From PKWO01 sp036384915 (GTDB lineage: Bacteria; Pseudomonadota; Gammaproteobacteria; Burkholderiales; Burkholderiaceae_D), in assembly GCA_036384915.1 (NCBI GenBank), contig DASVLJ010000040.1, positions 1 to 27,386 of the forward strand: a DNA stretch of 27,386 nt. The letters are read 5' to 3'. The position numbers and the translations under genes were made by a program. The notes below the pieces were generated by a model, which was given only the letters and a program-made list of their open reading frames with translations, was not told where the DNA came from and did no database searches. Every line of letters starts with the position of its first letter. Positions within the stretch are counted from its first letter, which is position 1. Of the stretch, positions 1 through 6,776 are shown one piece after another.

Positions 1-68
1 ACTGCCTCCAGTCCAACCTTGGCCTTGAATTCCGCCGTGTGCGTCTTGCGCTTCTTACCTTCACTCAT
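1..68 (-). CDS. IS3-family transposase OrfA, 5' end (partial at window edge)
   Basis: On the minus strand an ATG at 68-66 opens a frame that runs off the left edge. Its first residues include KRKTHTAEFKAKVGLEA, the typical beginning of the helix-turn-helix OrfA protein of IS3-family insertion sequences. OrfA is normally joined to OrfB by programmed frameshifting to make the OrfAB transposase. Only about 22 codons are inside the window, so completeness of the element cannot be judged. A purine-rich stretch (AAGGGA) lies about 10 bases upstream of the ATG. The element reads leftwards, away from the gene at 137-791, so its 5' terminal end should lie to the right of this start. Confidence 0.7.
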   Translation of the reverse strand, partial: MSEGKKRKTHTAEFKAKVGLEA

Positions 69-136
69 TTGCTATCATCCCTTCATGGACGACAGCTTAA
101 ACTACCCGTCTTCTTCTGTCTCGAATTCGGGGTCCA
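1..136 (-). mobile_element. 5' end of an IS3-family insertion sequence (partial)
   Basis: The OrfA start lies at 68 and the element end should follow within about 100 bp. Read on the minus strand from 136 the sequence starts TGGACCCCGAATTCGA. It opens with the 5'-TG typical of IS3-family ends and is followed by a purine-rich region leading to OrfA. I place the element boundary at 136/137. The exact end is inferred because the other terminal repeat and the target duplication are outside the window. Confidence 0.5.
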
Positions 137-791
137 CTATACGCCGACGAAAGCTTCAAGCACCAGGGACAAGCTTACCAAGTTGGCTATCTTCATTTCC
201 GGCAGCTTCGAGGTGTCAACAGCCGAAGATCAGCCATGCATGGATAGAGCCAATTGCAATGTAACGTTTTACACTTGCCGCCCGGACGGTGAGGAAGGCT
301 TCGTACTTGCGTTCTTTGACGCTATGCATTTTGATTTTGAGTTTGCTAACAAGCAGACTGCATTTCATCCCATATTCCATGTCCAGCGTGGAGTAAGCAA
401 TAACGTGGGTGACGAAACAGTGCGCGGCCTTTTTAACGAGCATCTACATGTCGACCGTGACAAGGTGCGCTTTGAGGACGTCCAAGGGGCCGGTTTGGGA
501 ACTCCTTACTTGCGATTACCGACCCCCCAACTTGACATGTTTTCGGTCATGACTCTTATCATGGCTGACTTCTTCTGTAATGGCGGAAAAGTTGACGAAG
601 ATGCTAAGCTTGTCCCGCAATTTCGAGCGATCCTGGATTACCTTCGACATGAACACAATATCATTCGGGAAGGCCACGGTTCAAAAACGCTGAAGGCCAG
701 GATTGATGCTGAGAGTACTAAGCACGTGTCAGCAGCTCATTGGTACTTAGAGTGCATGGATTCTGGTCACGTGGCCGCTAGCGCGAGTTAA
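137..791 (+). pseudogene. 3' part of an unknown gene truncated by the IS3 element
   Basis: An open frame ends at the TAA at 789-791 and stays open leftwards through the putative IS boundary at 136/137 to the window edge. The part to the right of the boundary encodes about 217 residues that look like the middle and end of a protein. The part to the left is only read-through of insertion-sequence DNA. A GTG at 39 could start translation inside the IS, but no ribosome site supports it. The protein has a histidine-rich stretch (HPIFHVQRG), many aromatic residues and a helical C-terminal third. I do not recognise the family. Base composition is visibly more AT-rich than the neighbouring genes, which suggests acquired DNA. 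It could still be expressed as a fusion, but I read it as a broken gene. Confidence 0.5.
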
Positions 792-840
792 GTAACAATC
801 CTGAGTCTTCATGAATTACAGCAAAGAATAACGAACAAAA

Positions 841-870
841 TGCCATGACTTGCAGGCGCAAGTCATGGCA
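841..870. repeat. Perfect 13-bp hairpin (possible terminator or REP-like element)
   Basis: TGCCATGACTTGC at 841-853 is followed by the 4-base loop AGGC and then the exact reverse complement at 858-870. It lies 50 bp after the stop of the truncated gene. There is no T-run on the plus side. On the minus side the stem is followed by ATTTTGTT, so intrinsic termination would work better for minus-strand transcripts. Confidence 0.6.
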
Positions 871-910
871 GAGGCGGGCGCTTCCCTTGGTCCCTGCCTT
901 CATATATATG

Positions 911-952
911 GGGTCAGACTCGATTTCAATAATATAGAGTCGTACTCGATTT
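911..952. repeat. Short direct repeats around GGGTCAGACTCGATTT
   Basis: ACTCGATTT occurs at 918-926 and again at 944-952, and the first copy follows GGGGTCAG. Similar GGTCAGACTCG strings are, to my recollection, common near REP-associated transposases of proteobacteria. No transposase is visible here, so this may be a scar of such an element. Confidence 0.3.
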
Positions 953-954
953 AT

Positions 955-1048
955 GAGAAGGAAATGGCGCTTCGGGATTGGTTGAAGACACATCATGCTT
1001 AGCGCGTATAGGTTTATAGCCTATCGGGGTTCGAATTCCCCTCTCCCA
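955..1048 (+). pseudogene. Degenerate tRNA-Ser-like sequence (possible attachment-site remnant)
   Basis: A D-loop-like GGTTGAAG is seen at 979-986. It is followed by GCTTAG (around a possible GCT anticodon), a variable-arm-like hairpin TAGG...CCTA, and a T-arm CGGGGTTCGAATTCCCC ending in CTCTCCCA. Order and spacing match class II serine tRNAs. However, the acceptor stem has no matching 5' strand and the anticodon stem does not pair. It is therefore a remnant and not a working tRNA. Serine tRNA genes are frequent integration sites for islands and phages, so the fragment may be an att scar. The assignment to serine rests on the D- and T-arm match only. Confidence 0.4.
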
Positions 1049-1080
1049 TACGACTTCACAAAGTCTCAAGAAGCCCAGAA

Positions 1081-1118
1081 ACCCGCATAAAATGTAGGTT
1101 TGTGCGGGCTTTTTGTTT
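1081..1118 (+). terminator. Rho-independent terminator after the tRNA-like remnant
   Basis: CCCGCA at 1082-1087 pairs with TGCGGG at 1103-1108 across a 15-base loop and is followed by CTTTTTGTTTT. The placement shortly after the tRNA-like 3' end fits the terminator of a former tRNA unit. Confidence 0.6.
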
Positions 1119-1225
1119 TCATGACGTCTCACGAAAATCCAGGGCATCCCCGAATCCTGTATCACGCGCGCAAACCGTTTAAGAAAAGTGGTGTGGTCGG
1201 ACGTGCCGTCATGTGAATGAGTGCA

Positions 1226-1254
1226 TTGTTCGACAAGTGATCTGCGGTTAAAAT
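1226..1254 (+). promoter_or_regulatory. Candidate sigma-70 promoter for the gene at 1290
   Basis: TTGTTC at 1226-1231 and TAAAAT at 1249-1254 are separated by 17 bp. The predicted transcript start near 1261 would give a leader of about 29 bases containing the ribosome site AAAGGGAG. Confidence 0.4.
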
Positions 1255-1289
1255 CAATTCACACCGCACTCGCGAAAAGGGAGTATCAG

Positions 1290-2498
1290 ATGAAATCCCG
1301 TAGGCCCGAGCAACAGGGAACGACCAGCTATGCAGCCGAATGCGCCCCCGGTAAGCAATTCGCAGCGCTGCCGGACACTCGCGCGGGAGCCGCTTCGCAA
1401 CGCAAGTTGATGAACGTCGTGAACGGCAGCCCTCGCGTCGCGCAGCAAGCGGTTTATTCGGAATGGGCCAATAACAAAGCGTCGCCCTTGCAGTTGATGG
1501 AATTGACGGGACGACCGGCGCGTGCCGCGGCGCCATCCGGCAACGCTCCCGCGATCGTCCAGCGGCTGACTTACCGCGATCAGTTCTATCGGAAAGAGGA
1601 TAGCGCCGGTTTCAAAGTGGCCGCGATAAAAGATCTGGAGGAGCAAGATTTCGTAATCACACCGGCCGTGAATGGCGCGCTCGGCGCGCTTGGCGCCCAC
1701 GACGAGACAGCCAACATTCCCACCGTGGAGAAGCTGATCGGGATGCTTACGCTGTCACCGATACAGACCGGCCTGCAAGGGGAACTCGATACCGTCACGG
1801 ACGCAACAGGAAGAGTCACGGGGGCTGTCGATCCGAGCATCGTCAAAATCGACAGCACCGACATCGACAAGGTCGCGACTGTGGGTGGGCACATGGACAC
1901 GGTCAAAACCCAAATCGGCGTCATTGAAGGCGTTCCCGTTCAAGACCAGGCCTTGGGTGCCAACAAGAAAAAAGCCGATGATGTCAAAGTCGAAGTCGGC
2001 ACGCAGCCCGGATCGGCACGCACGAAGTTAGGGCAAATCAGGAAATGGGCAGCTGAATTCCCCGGCAAAATGCTGTTGGCCGCGACGCGCTGGCACGCAT
2101 TGGGTTCCCTGGGTGTCTCGGTCGATAGTGGCCCGCGCCATCTCAACATCGGCCCCAAGACGGAAACTGAGAGCCTCGCCACCGGGCGCGGCCCAGAAAG
2201 CGGAGGCACCTTGTGGTCTACGCCCTGGTCTCCCGGCATCAATGCAGAGTGGATCAAGGCCGGTTCGGATAACGCGCTCGATTTCAATCTGGTCGTCCCG
2301 CCTCCTCCGGAGATCGCACTTACGCTAGTCTCCGGGAACCTTGGCGAGTTTGTCAACGCAGCCAAGGCAGATGCGCAAAAGCATGTAGATGATCCCGAGA
2401 ATAGTCACTATTGGAATACCAACACCAACACATTGACTCGGCTGGGCCAGGAAGTCTATGGGCTACTGCAACAGGGGTATCGGCTTGTAGTCGAGTGA
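1290..2498 (+). CDS. Protein with an injection-system-cargo-like N-terminus, function unknown
   Basis: The product has 402 residues. I chose the ATG at 1290 because AAAGGGAG lies just before it; an upstream GTG at 1221 has no such site. Residues about 25-95 have the pattern D-x-R-x(2)-A-x(2)-QRKL, then V-N-x-SPRV-x-QQ, and a later IVQR. This is the same low-complexity leader seen in many proteins encoded with extracellular contractile injection systems, often with a DUF4157 domain (established knowledge, recalled). No HExxH protease motif of DUF4157 is present. There is no classical signal peptide. The remaining ~300 residues match nothing I know; a late segment has a VVPPPPE stretch. No injection-system structural genes are in the window. 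It may be an orphan cargo protein or a secreted effector; the leader match is the only functional clue. Confidence 0.7.
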   Translation: MKSRRPEQQGTTSYAAECAPGKQFAALPDTRAGAASQRKLMNVVNGSPRVAQQAVYSEWANNKASPLQLMELTGRPARAAAPSGNAPAIVQRLTYRDQFYRKEDSAGFKVAAIKDLEEQDFVITPAVNGALGALGAHDETANIPTVEKLIGMLTLSPIQTGLQGELDTVTDATGRVTGAVDPSIVKIDSTDIDKVATVGGHMDTVKTQIGVIEGVPVQDQALGANKKKADDVKVEVGTQPGSARTKLGQIRKWAAEFPGKMLLAATRWHALGSLGVSVDSGPRHLNIGPKTETESLATGRGPESGGTLWSTPWSPGINAEWIKAGSDNALDFNLVVPPPPEIALTLVSGNLGEFVNAAKADAQKHVDDPENSHYWNTNTNTLTRLGQEVYGLLQQGYRLVVE

Positions 2499-2580
2499 GG
2501 GCGCCGCCGGAGTCGATTTAGAATCCGTTTCAAAAAGGCCATGGCGTTGTTGCCGCTCCTCGCAGTACAGTCGTGCAATG

Positions 2581-2681
2581 CCGTCTAATACCTACCTTCA
2601 ACTATCTTTCCACCCCAACTCCGGTATCATCCCCAAAAATTTCACAAAACTAATTCTGGAAGCCCTCCTTGACCGAGCCAG
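2581..2681 (+). repeat. Direct repeat copy A (duplicated promoter/leader)
   Basis: These 101 bp match 3632-3732 at roughly 85-90 percent identity over the same length. Both copies begin CCGTCTAATACCT and end GAGCCAG or AAGCCAG. Copy B is the leader, ribosome site and first codons of the lipoprotein gene at 3720. Copy A keeps the matching TTG at 2669, but its frame stops at TGA 2757-2759 after 29 codons. Copy A is thus a duplicated gene start whose body is missing. Confidence 0.75.
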
Positions 2682-2759
2682 CCGAGCTTCGAAGGGCCGG
2701 GCGGGGCGGCAAGCCATCGCCGCCTCGGCTTGCTATCTTGGCTTGCAAAATCCTCGGGT
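2669..2759 (+). pseudogene. Remnant start of a lipoprotein gene (copy A)
   Basis: The TTG at 2669 lines up with the TTG that starts the lipoprotein gene at 3720, and the first codons are still related (Thr-Glu-Pro versus Ser-Lys-Pro). After about five codons similarity is lost, no signal peptide or lipobox follows, and the frame ends at 2757-2759. I read this as a decayed or truncated duplicate and not a functional peptide gene. Confidence 0.4.
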
Positions 2760-2780
2760 GAATTTCCAGGAATGCTCTTG

Positions 2781-2894
2781 ATGACTCAGGGCGCTAACTT
2801 GACAAATGTGGAAGCGGCGGTGCTCTCGGCATTCCATAATCGGAAATCCGCATCGGCCCCTTCGGCCCCGCCGGAACCCGAGTGCTTCTACTGA
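2781..2894 (+). CDS. Small 37-residue hypothetical protein
   Basis: A short frame starts at ATG 2781 (or ATG 2772, three codons earlier) with AGGA about 10 bases upstream, and ends TGA 2892-2894. The peptide has a helical-looking first half (NVEAAVLSAFHNRKS) and an Ala-Pro-Ser-rich tail ending in ECFY. It lies 24 bp before the next gene, in the same direction, so the two may be cotranscribed. I do not recognise it. Its reality rests on the ribosome site and the neighbour; chance occurrence is possible. Confidence 0.4.
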   Translation: MTQGANLTNVEAAVLSAFHNRKSASAPSAPPEPECFY

Positions 2895-2918
2895 CGATAG
2901 ATTGAAGGAGGAAGAAAC

Positions 2919-3311
2919 ATGCCTGCCGCCTCACCCGCCGGCGAATCTCTCGCTATTGCCGCGCTGCTGGAAGAAATGGGCGAACCGGCCAAGAACATCA
3001 GCGCGTGCCAAATCAATTACGCCGCGCATCATATAAGCGATGCCCAATTGAAAGTGGGGTACGATGCGCTGATTGGAGCCTACATCAACGATCCGCGTTA
3101 TCCGACCCAGCAGCTCGATCTGGGCTTTAATCCGGCGACAGTGCGGGAAACTATTCCGAATACCGATGCCCCGGCTCCCATCCCATCCTTTTGCCAGGAC
3201 CGAAGCGCCGCGCACCTGATCGGCGAAGTGCAACCTATCGGCCTCTGGTTCATGGGCGATCCGTTTGTGACCCTTGGCGTTCCGCCGCCACACTTCCCCT
3301 GGCTGGCTTAG
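2919..3311 (+). CDS. Hypothetical protein, 130 residues
   Basis: The ATG at 2919 is preceded by GAAGGAGGAAGAAAC, one of the best ribosome sites in the window, which fixes the start. The protein has no signal peptide and no membrane segment. Its N-terminal half looks helical (ESLAIAALLEEMG). Its C-terminal half is rich in proline and aromatic residues and ends GVPPPHFPWLA. I do not recognise a family. It lies between the two copies of the 101-bp repeat and directly after the 37-residue peptide gene, so it may have arrived together with that DNA. Confidence 0.65.
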   Translation: MPAASPAGESLAIAALLEEMGEPAKNISACQINYAAHHISDAQLKVGYDALIGAYINDPRYPTQQLDLGFNPATVRETIPNTDAPAPIPSFCQDRSAAHLIGEVQPIGLWFMGDPFVTLGVPPPHFPWLA

Positions 3312-3370
3312 TTCGGATTTAAGTTGCAGTGGAACGTGCCCGTAAAAGGCAGATGCATGTACGTATTGCC

Positions 3371-3547
3371 TCACACTCCAACGCTATTTTGAATAAGCAA
3401 TCTCATGATCGAGTTCGGCCTTTGCTTCGTCCGTAAGAAGGCCGCGACGGGGCATGTATCAAGCTCGTGCTTGTCGGACAATTCCTTGAATGCTTCCTCA
3501 ACGCCCTGCAAGTGATCGAGGCCGCTTGATGCCCGCTGCCGCCCAAC
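3371..3547 (-). pseudogene. Remnant of an unknown minus-strand gene
   Basis: On the minus strand the frame between a TAG at 3550-3548 and a TGA at 3373-3371 encodes 58 residues with protein-like composition (for example GLDHLQGVEEAFKELSDKHE). There is no ATG or GTG start and no ribosome site; a TTG at about 3512 is the only weak possibility. It looks like an internal or C-terminal fragment of a decayed gene. The rest of the 3312-3631 interval shows nothing else I can support. Confidence 0.3.
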
Positions 3548-3631
3548 CTAACCGCGAATTTTCGCCGATGTGCCGTCGCTCCATCGGATCAACCGGGAAC
3601 AAATTGCACCAGCACGCGCATGCTTGCAAAG

Positions 3632-3732
3632 CCGTCTAATACCTGCCTTCAACTATCTTTCCACTCCAATCCCCGGTATCATCCGAAAAATTTCATAAAA
3701 CCAACACCGGGAGCCCTCCTTGTCCAAGCCAG
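3632..3732 (+). repeat. Direct repeat copy B (leader of the lipoprotein gene)
   Basis: This is the partner of 2581-2681. It contains the probable promoter/leader, the GGGAG ribosome site at 3709-3713 and the TTG start at 3720. Conservation runs through the ribosome site and start codon, so the duplicated unit is a gene start and not only a promoter. Confidence 0.75.
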
Positions 3733-4619
3733 TCGCGCGAACTCTTTGCCTTTCCATCGCAGCGCTACTCACCGCCTGTGCCACGCCGAAAATCGATAGC
3801 GCCAGTCTGGGCCACCCCAAGACCGTCGTCATCCAGGATTTCCCCGATCTGCGGCCTGTCGCCTCGATCGAGGTCGTGGTGACGAACTGGCCGCAAATGT
3901 ATTACTCGGGCAGCTTCGACCGCTTCTATGCAATCGATAGCAATGCCCCGTCGCCGGACCCGTCTGGGGTTGCGCTCGAGACTGGCGTGGTCAGCGGTGC
4001 GATTGCGGGTGCGGGCGTCGCGCGCAACAACAACGGCAATGTTGCGCATGGCGCGGCCGTCGGGGCCGGTGTTGGGCTGATTGTTGGCGGCATCATCGCT
4101 GCCAGCGCGGATGCGACGCAGAAGAAGGCGGAAGAGTTTCCCGCGTTGTTCAATCAGACCATGCCCGATGTCAATATGCATGCTGACTTGCTGAAAGCCA
4201 TTAAGGGAGCGCTGGAAGCGAAGGGCATGCAGGTGACGATTGCGAGCAATACGCGCAACGCCTTGCCTCGTCTGTATTGGCCGGCCAAACCGCCCCGTGG
4301 AGAGAACCTTGTCACCGGCACGCTGGAGCAACATCCGGCCGTCGATGCCGATGTTCTGGTGCAACTGGCGCCCATCGCAATTTACGCCTCGCCTGGGCCG
4401 CTGAACAATTACAACAGCAAGGTTGGTGTGGGCGTGGCGATATATAACGGCCGCTCGCGCGAATTCATCGGCTGGCAGGCGTTGTCTTCCAATGAAAATC
4501 AATTGTGGTACGCCCGCTATGATTCGCTGGTGGCAGATCTGCCCAAGGCGGCGCCGGCGCAATACCATGCGCTGATGTCGCTGGTGCCGCAGGTGGTCAA
4601 GGTGATCAGCGGCGAATAA
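3720..4619 (+). CDS. Envelope lipoprotein with a glycine-rich segment
   Basis: The product has 299 residues. Translation starts at a TTG seven bases after GGGAG; no better start exists before the signal peptide. Residues 1-20 form a lipoprotein signal with lipobox LTAC and Cys20 as the acylated residue. Residues about 90-135 are rich in Gly and Ala (GAIAGAGVARNN..., VGAGVGLIVGGIIAAS), resembling the glycine-zipper segments of several envelope lipoproteins and probably membrane-associated. The rest is likely periplasmic. The specific role is unknown. Its start region is duplicated upstream (2581-2681), which suggests local rearrangement. It appears to be transcribed alone. Confidence 0.8.
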   Translation: MSKPVARTLCLSIAALLTACATPKIDSASLGHPKTVVIQDFPDLRPVASIEVVVTNWPQMYYSGSFDRFYAIDSNAPSPDPSGVALETGVVSGAIAGAGVARNNNGNVAHGAAVGAGVGLIVGGIIAASADATQKKAEEFPALFNQTMPDVNMHADLLKAIKGALEAKGMQVTIASNTRNALPRLYWPAKPPRGENLVTGTLEQHPAVDADVLVQLAPIAIYASPGPLNNYNSKVGVGVAIYNGRSREFIGWQALSSNENQLWYARYDSLVADLPKAAPAQYHALMSLVPQVVKVISGE

Positions 4620-4757
4620 CGATAGCTGAAGGGGATTGCGTTATTCAGTGGCATTGTCGATGCTGTTTCGGCACCAGCCCGGCAGGCTTGTGTGTCGTCT
4701 GCCGTCGGAATAAGCACAAGCCAACCAATATTTATTCAACGTTGGGAATGGGCCGTG

Positions 4758-4952
4758 ATGATAAACAAGCAGAAGAGGGTCAGGTTCAGTTTCGAATTAG
4801 ACGGCAATATGTCATTAATGCACCTTTGCTCCCCCCTGGATGAGCAAGGAAACATACGTGACGATGCCGGAGAGCCTGACCATGCGTCATTCAACGCTTG
4901 GGAAGCCACGTCCGTGCAAAGGACTCAAGCTGACGCCAGGTGGTACTTGTAA
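4758..4952 (+). CDS. Possible small protein, 64 residues (doubtful)
   Basis: ATG 4758 follows GGGAATGGGCC, a poor ribosome site. The peptide has plausible composition (INKQKRVRFSFELDG..., ending DARWYL). Its last 62 bases overlap the 3' end of the minus-strand gene at 4891-5367, so one of the two frames may be spurious; I favour the minus-strand gene. Nothing else is visible in 4620-4890 except a weak inverted repeat, GAATAACG/CGTTATTC, around 4614-4646. Confidence 0.3.
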   Translation: MINKQKRVRFSFELDGNMSLMHLCSPLDEQGNIRDDAGEPDHASFNAWEATSVQRTQADARWYL

Positions 4953-5367
4953 AACCTTCTTTGCCTATGATGCAAAACCGGTTCTTGCCGTTGTTTTTCC
5001 ATACGATCGCGATCATTTTGTCCGGCGAAATGCGAACATTCTGAATGGCTGAACGATCGATGACTACGGTGGCGCCGTCCTTTTTTTGAATTCGCAAATC
5101 ATCTGCAAAAGTCAAACTTTCCCCCCAATTCGTTCGCGACATTGTCGTCCAGATGCGAAGCGGAATCGAGAAAATCATGAAGCACAACAAAACCGTGTAG
5201 GTTCGCATGAGGTCATACTGCCTGCCGACTAGCGGGCCGAACTGATGAAGCACCAAGGGCAAAATTAGAACAACCAGGATGCCTCGATAGTGATCGGTAA
5301 TAAAACGCTGAAAGAGTCTGCCGTCGACTGCGTCTTTGGTAAAAGTTGTTGGCATGGGGAAGTTCAA
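4891..5367 (-). CDS. Membrane protein with a PH-like C-terminal region
   Basis: The product has 158 residues. Two hydrophobic segments are seen at about residues 29-45 (GILVVLILPLVLHQFG) and 57-72 (TVLLCFMIFSIPL). They are followed by a soluble part with alternating strands (SLTFADDLRIQKKDG, IRSPDK-like, KMIAIVWKNNG) ending in a helix (WRQLESFARTWL). This layout of two membrane segments plus a bacterial PH-like fold is common in small inner-membrane proteins of unknown role; the fold is inference. The start is uncertain: TTG 5367 gives the longest form, ATG 5355 a slightly shorter one, and neither has a clear ribosome site. Confidence 0.6.
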   Translation of the reverse strand: MNFPMPTTFTKDAVDGRLFQRFITDHYRGILVVLILPLVLHQFGPLVGRQYDLMRTYTVLLCFMIFSIPLRIWTTMSRTNWGESLTFADDLRIQKKDGATVVIDRSAIQNVRISPDKMIAIVWKNNGKNRFCIIGKEGFTSTTWRQLESFARTWLPKR

Positions 5368-5504
5368 ATGAAATTGATTTTCTGGATCGCGCGGTAAGCG
5401 TCGGTCGCGATTGTACGTGCCAAAACCGTCACGTGCAAACTAGTCGCGTATCCCCCAAATGTGAAGTTCTCTGGATGATCAAAATCAAGAAGGGAAGCCC
5501 CGCG

Positions 5505-6761
5505 TCACTTCAAGTCTTCACAACGCTGATGCGCCAAACTCTGCTGCTCCAGCGCCGGATCGAACCGGTGCAAGGCGGCGCGCGCCTCATCCACATCCTT
5601 GCCCAATTCCGTCAGGTAGCGGCTGCGTTCCTCGCTCTGCCATTCGGCGTCGGAAAAGGCGCTGAGCGGGTAGTCCTTGCTGGTGTAGGCATTGCCCTCC
5701 AGGCGCGGCAGCAGCAAACGATCCGGGTCGGTGTTTTCCTTGAGCAGGTAGCCGTCCACATCGCGCAGGGTCAAGGGGAAAGCGGGCGCGAGATCGGTCA
5801 GCAATTTGCCGAACACGGTGAGCTTCACGTCCTGGCTGCCTTGCCCGAGCATGTCGTTGAATGTCGCCAGTGCCACGGGCCTTCCCTGGGCATCGTCAAC
5901 CCTGCCGGTGACGACGTAGCGCCCGGGCATCAAGACGTTGGCGCGCAGGTGGAAAACCAATGAACCATCTTCTACCGCTTCGCGGATCGGGCCGTTCCAG
6001 TTTGCCGGGGTATCGGCCGAGTAGATGACGTCGTACGAGAGGGTTCCCGATTTGTCGCCGACGTTATAGCTTACATCCACCCGTATCGTGCCGTTGAAGC
6101 CCGCCAGGTTGGTCTGGCGCGGCGTCAGGCTGCCGGTGTAGCCGTTTTCGCCGGTTCCGCCGTCGCCATTGAATTCGACGGGAACCTGGGCGATGTTGCG
6201 CTGGGTGCCGAAGGTCAGGCCGTGCGCCACCGCTTTGGTCACGAACATCGGCTGGGGCGTGCCGTCCGTGCCGAAGGCGCGGATGGTGAAATCGACCGTC
6301 TCGCCGGAGACCATGTAGACGCGGCTTTGCGACGATTGCATCTGGATGTCGGGTTGCGCGCTGCCGTCGGTGGCGTGCATGGGGCGCACTTCCACCACGG
6401 GACGGTTGGGATGCATTTGGTCGTTTTGCTCGGCGAGCGGCCTGGAATTGTTGGGGTAGCGGGTGCGGTCGCGATAGCTGCACAGCACGCGGTTGACTTC
6501 GCCGTAGTGCTCCACCAATTGCCGGGCTCGCTGGGTTTTTTCGTCGTTGACGGGCGCGCCGGCGCCATTGGCGCCGCTGACGCGCAACCAGGCGAGTTCG
6601 TCCTTATCCTTGGCGGATGCGCCCGTTGCGCCATTGCCGGCGTCTGAGGGCGCGGCGCCGGCCCATATGGCATAGCCCGTTACCGCGGCCACCGCCGCGC
6701 CTGCGCCGATAAGGATCAGGCGCCGCCGGAGCGGCGCCATCGACTTCCACCAGGCTTTCAT
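5505..6761 (-). CDS. Membrane-anchored periplasmic protein downstream of a secreted hydrolase
   Basis: The product has 418 residues. Basic residues are followed by one hydrophobic segment at about 13-35 (LRRRLILIGAGAAVAAVTGYAIW) without a clear cleavage site, so the protein is probably anchored in the inner membrane with the bulk in the periplasm. The centre is rich in beta-strand pattern, and the tail contains DVDGYLL and AFSDAEWQSEERSRYL. The tail brings DUF4785-type proteins to mind, but I cannot confirm this. The gene starts only 15 bp after the stop of the hydrolase gene at 6777-7661 and is surely in the same transcript. A role as partner, chaperone or inhibitor of that secreted enzyme is inferred from context, by analogy with membrane-anchored lipase foldases. 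Confidence 0.65.
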   Translation of the reverse strand: MKAWWKSMAPLRRRLILIGAGAAVAAVTGYAIWAGAAPSDAGNGATGASAKDKDELAWLRVSGANGAGAPVNDEKTQRARQLVEHYGEVNRVLCSYRDRTRYPNNSRPLAEQNDQMHPNRPVVEVRPMHATDGSAQPDIQMQSSQSRVYMVSGETVDFTIRAFGTDGTPQPMFVTKAVAHGLTFGTQRNIAQVPVEFNGDGGTGENGYTGSLTPRQTNLAGFNGTIRVDVSYNVGDKSGTLSYDVIYSADTPANWNGPIREAVEDGSLVFHLRANVLMPGRYVVTGRVDDAQGRPVALATFNDMLGQGSQDVKLTVFGKLLTDLAPAFPLTLRDVDGYLLKENTDPDRLLLPRLEGNAYTSKDYPLSAFSDAEWQSEERSRYLTELGKDVDEARAALHRFDPALEQQSLAHQRCEDLK

Positions 6762-6776
6762 TGTGCCCGGGCGGCG

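Noticed and set aside
926..1165. Minus-strand frame with GIRTP-type protein sequence
   Set aside because: It is a translation across the tRNA-Ser-like remnant and terminator; spurious proteins of this type are common at serine tRNA genes.
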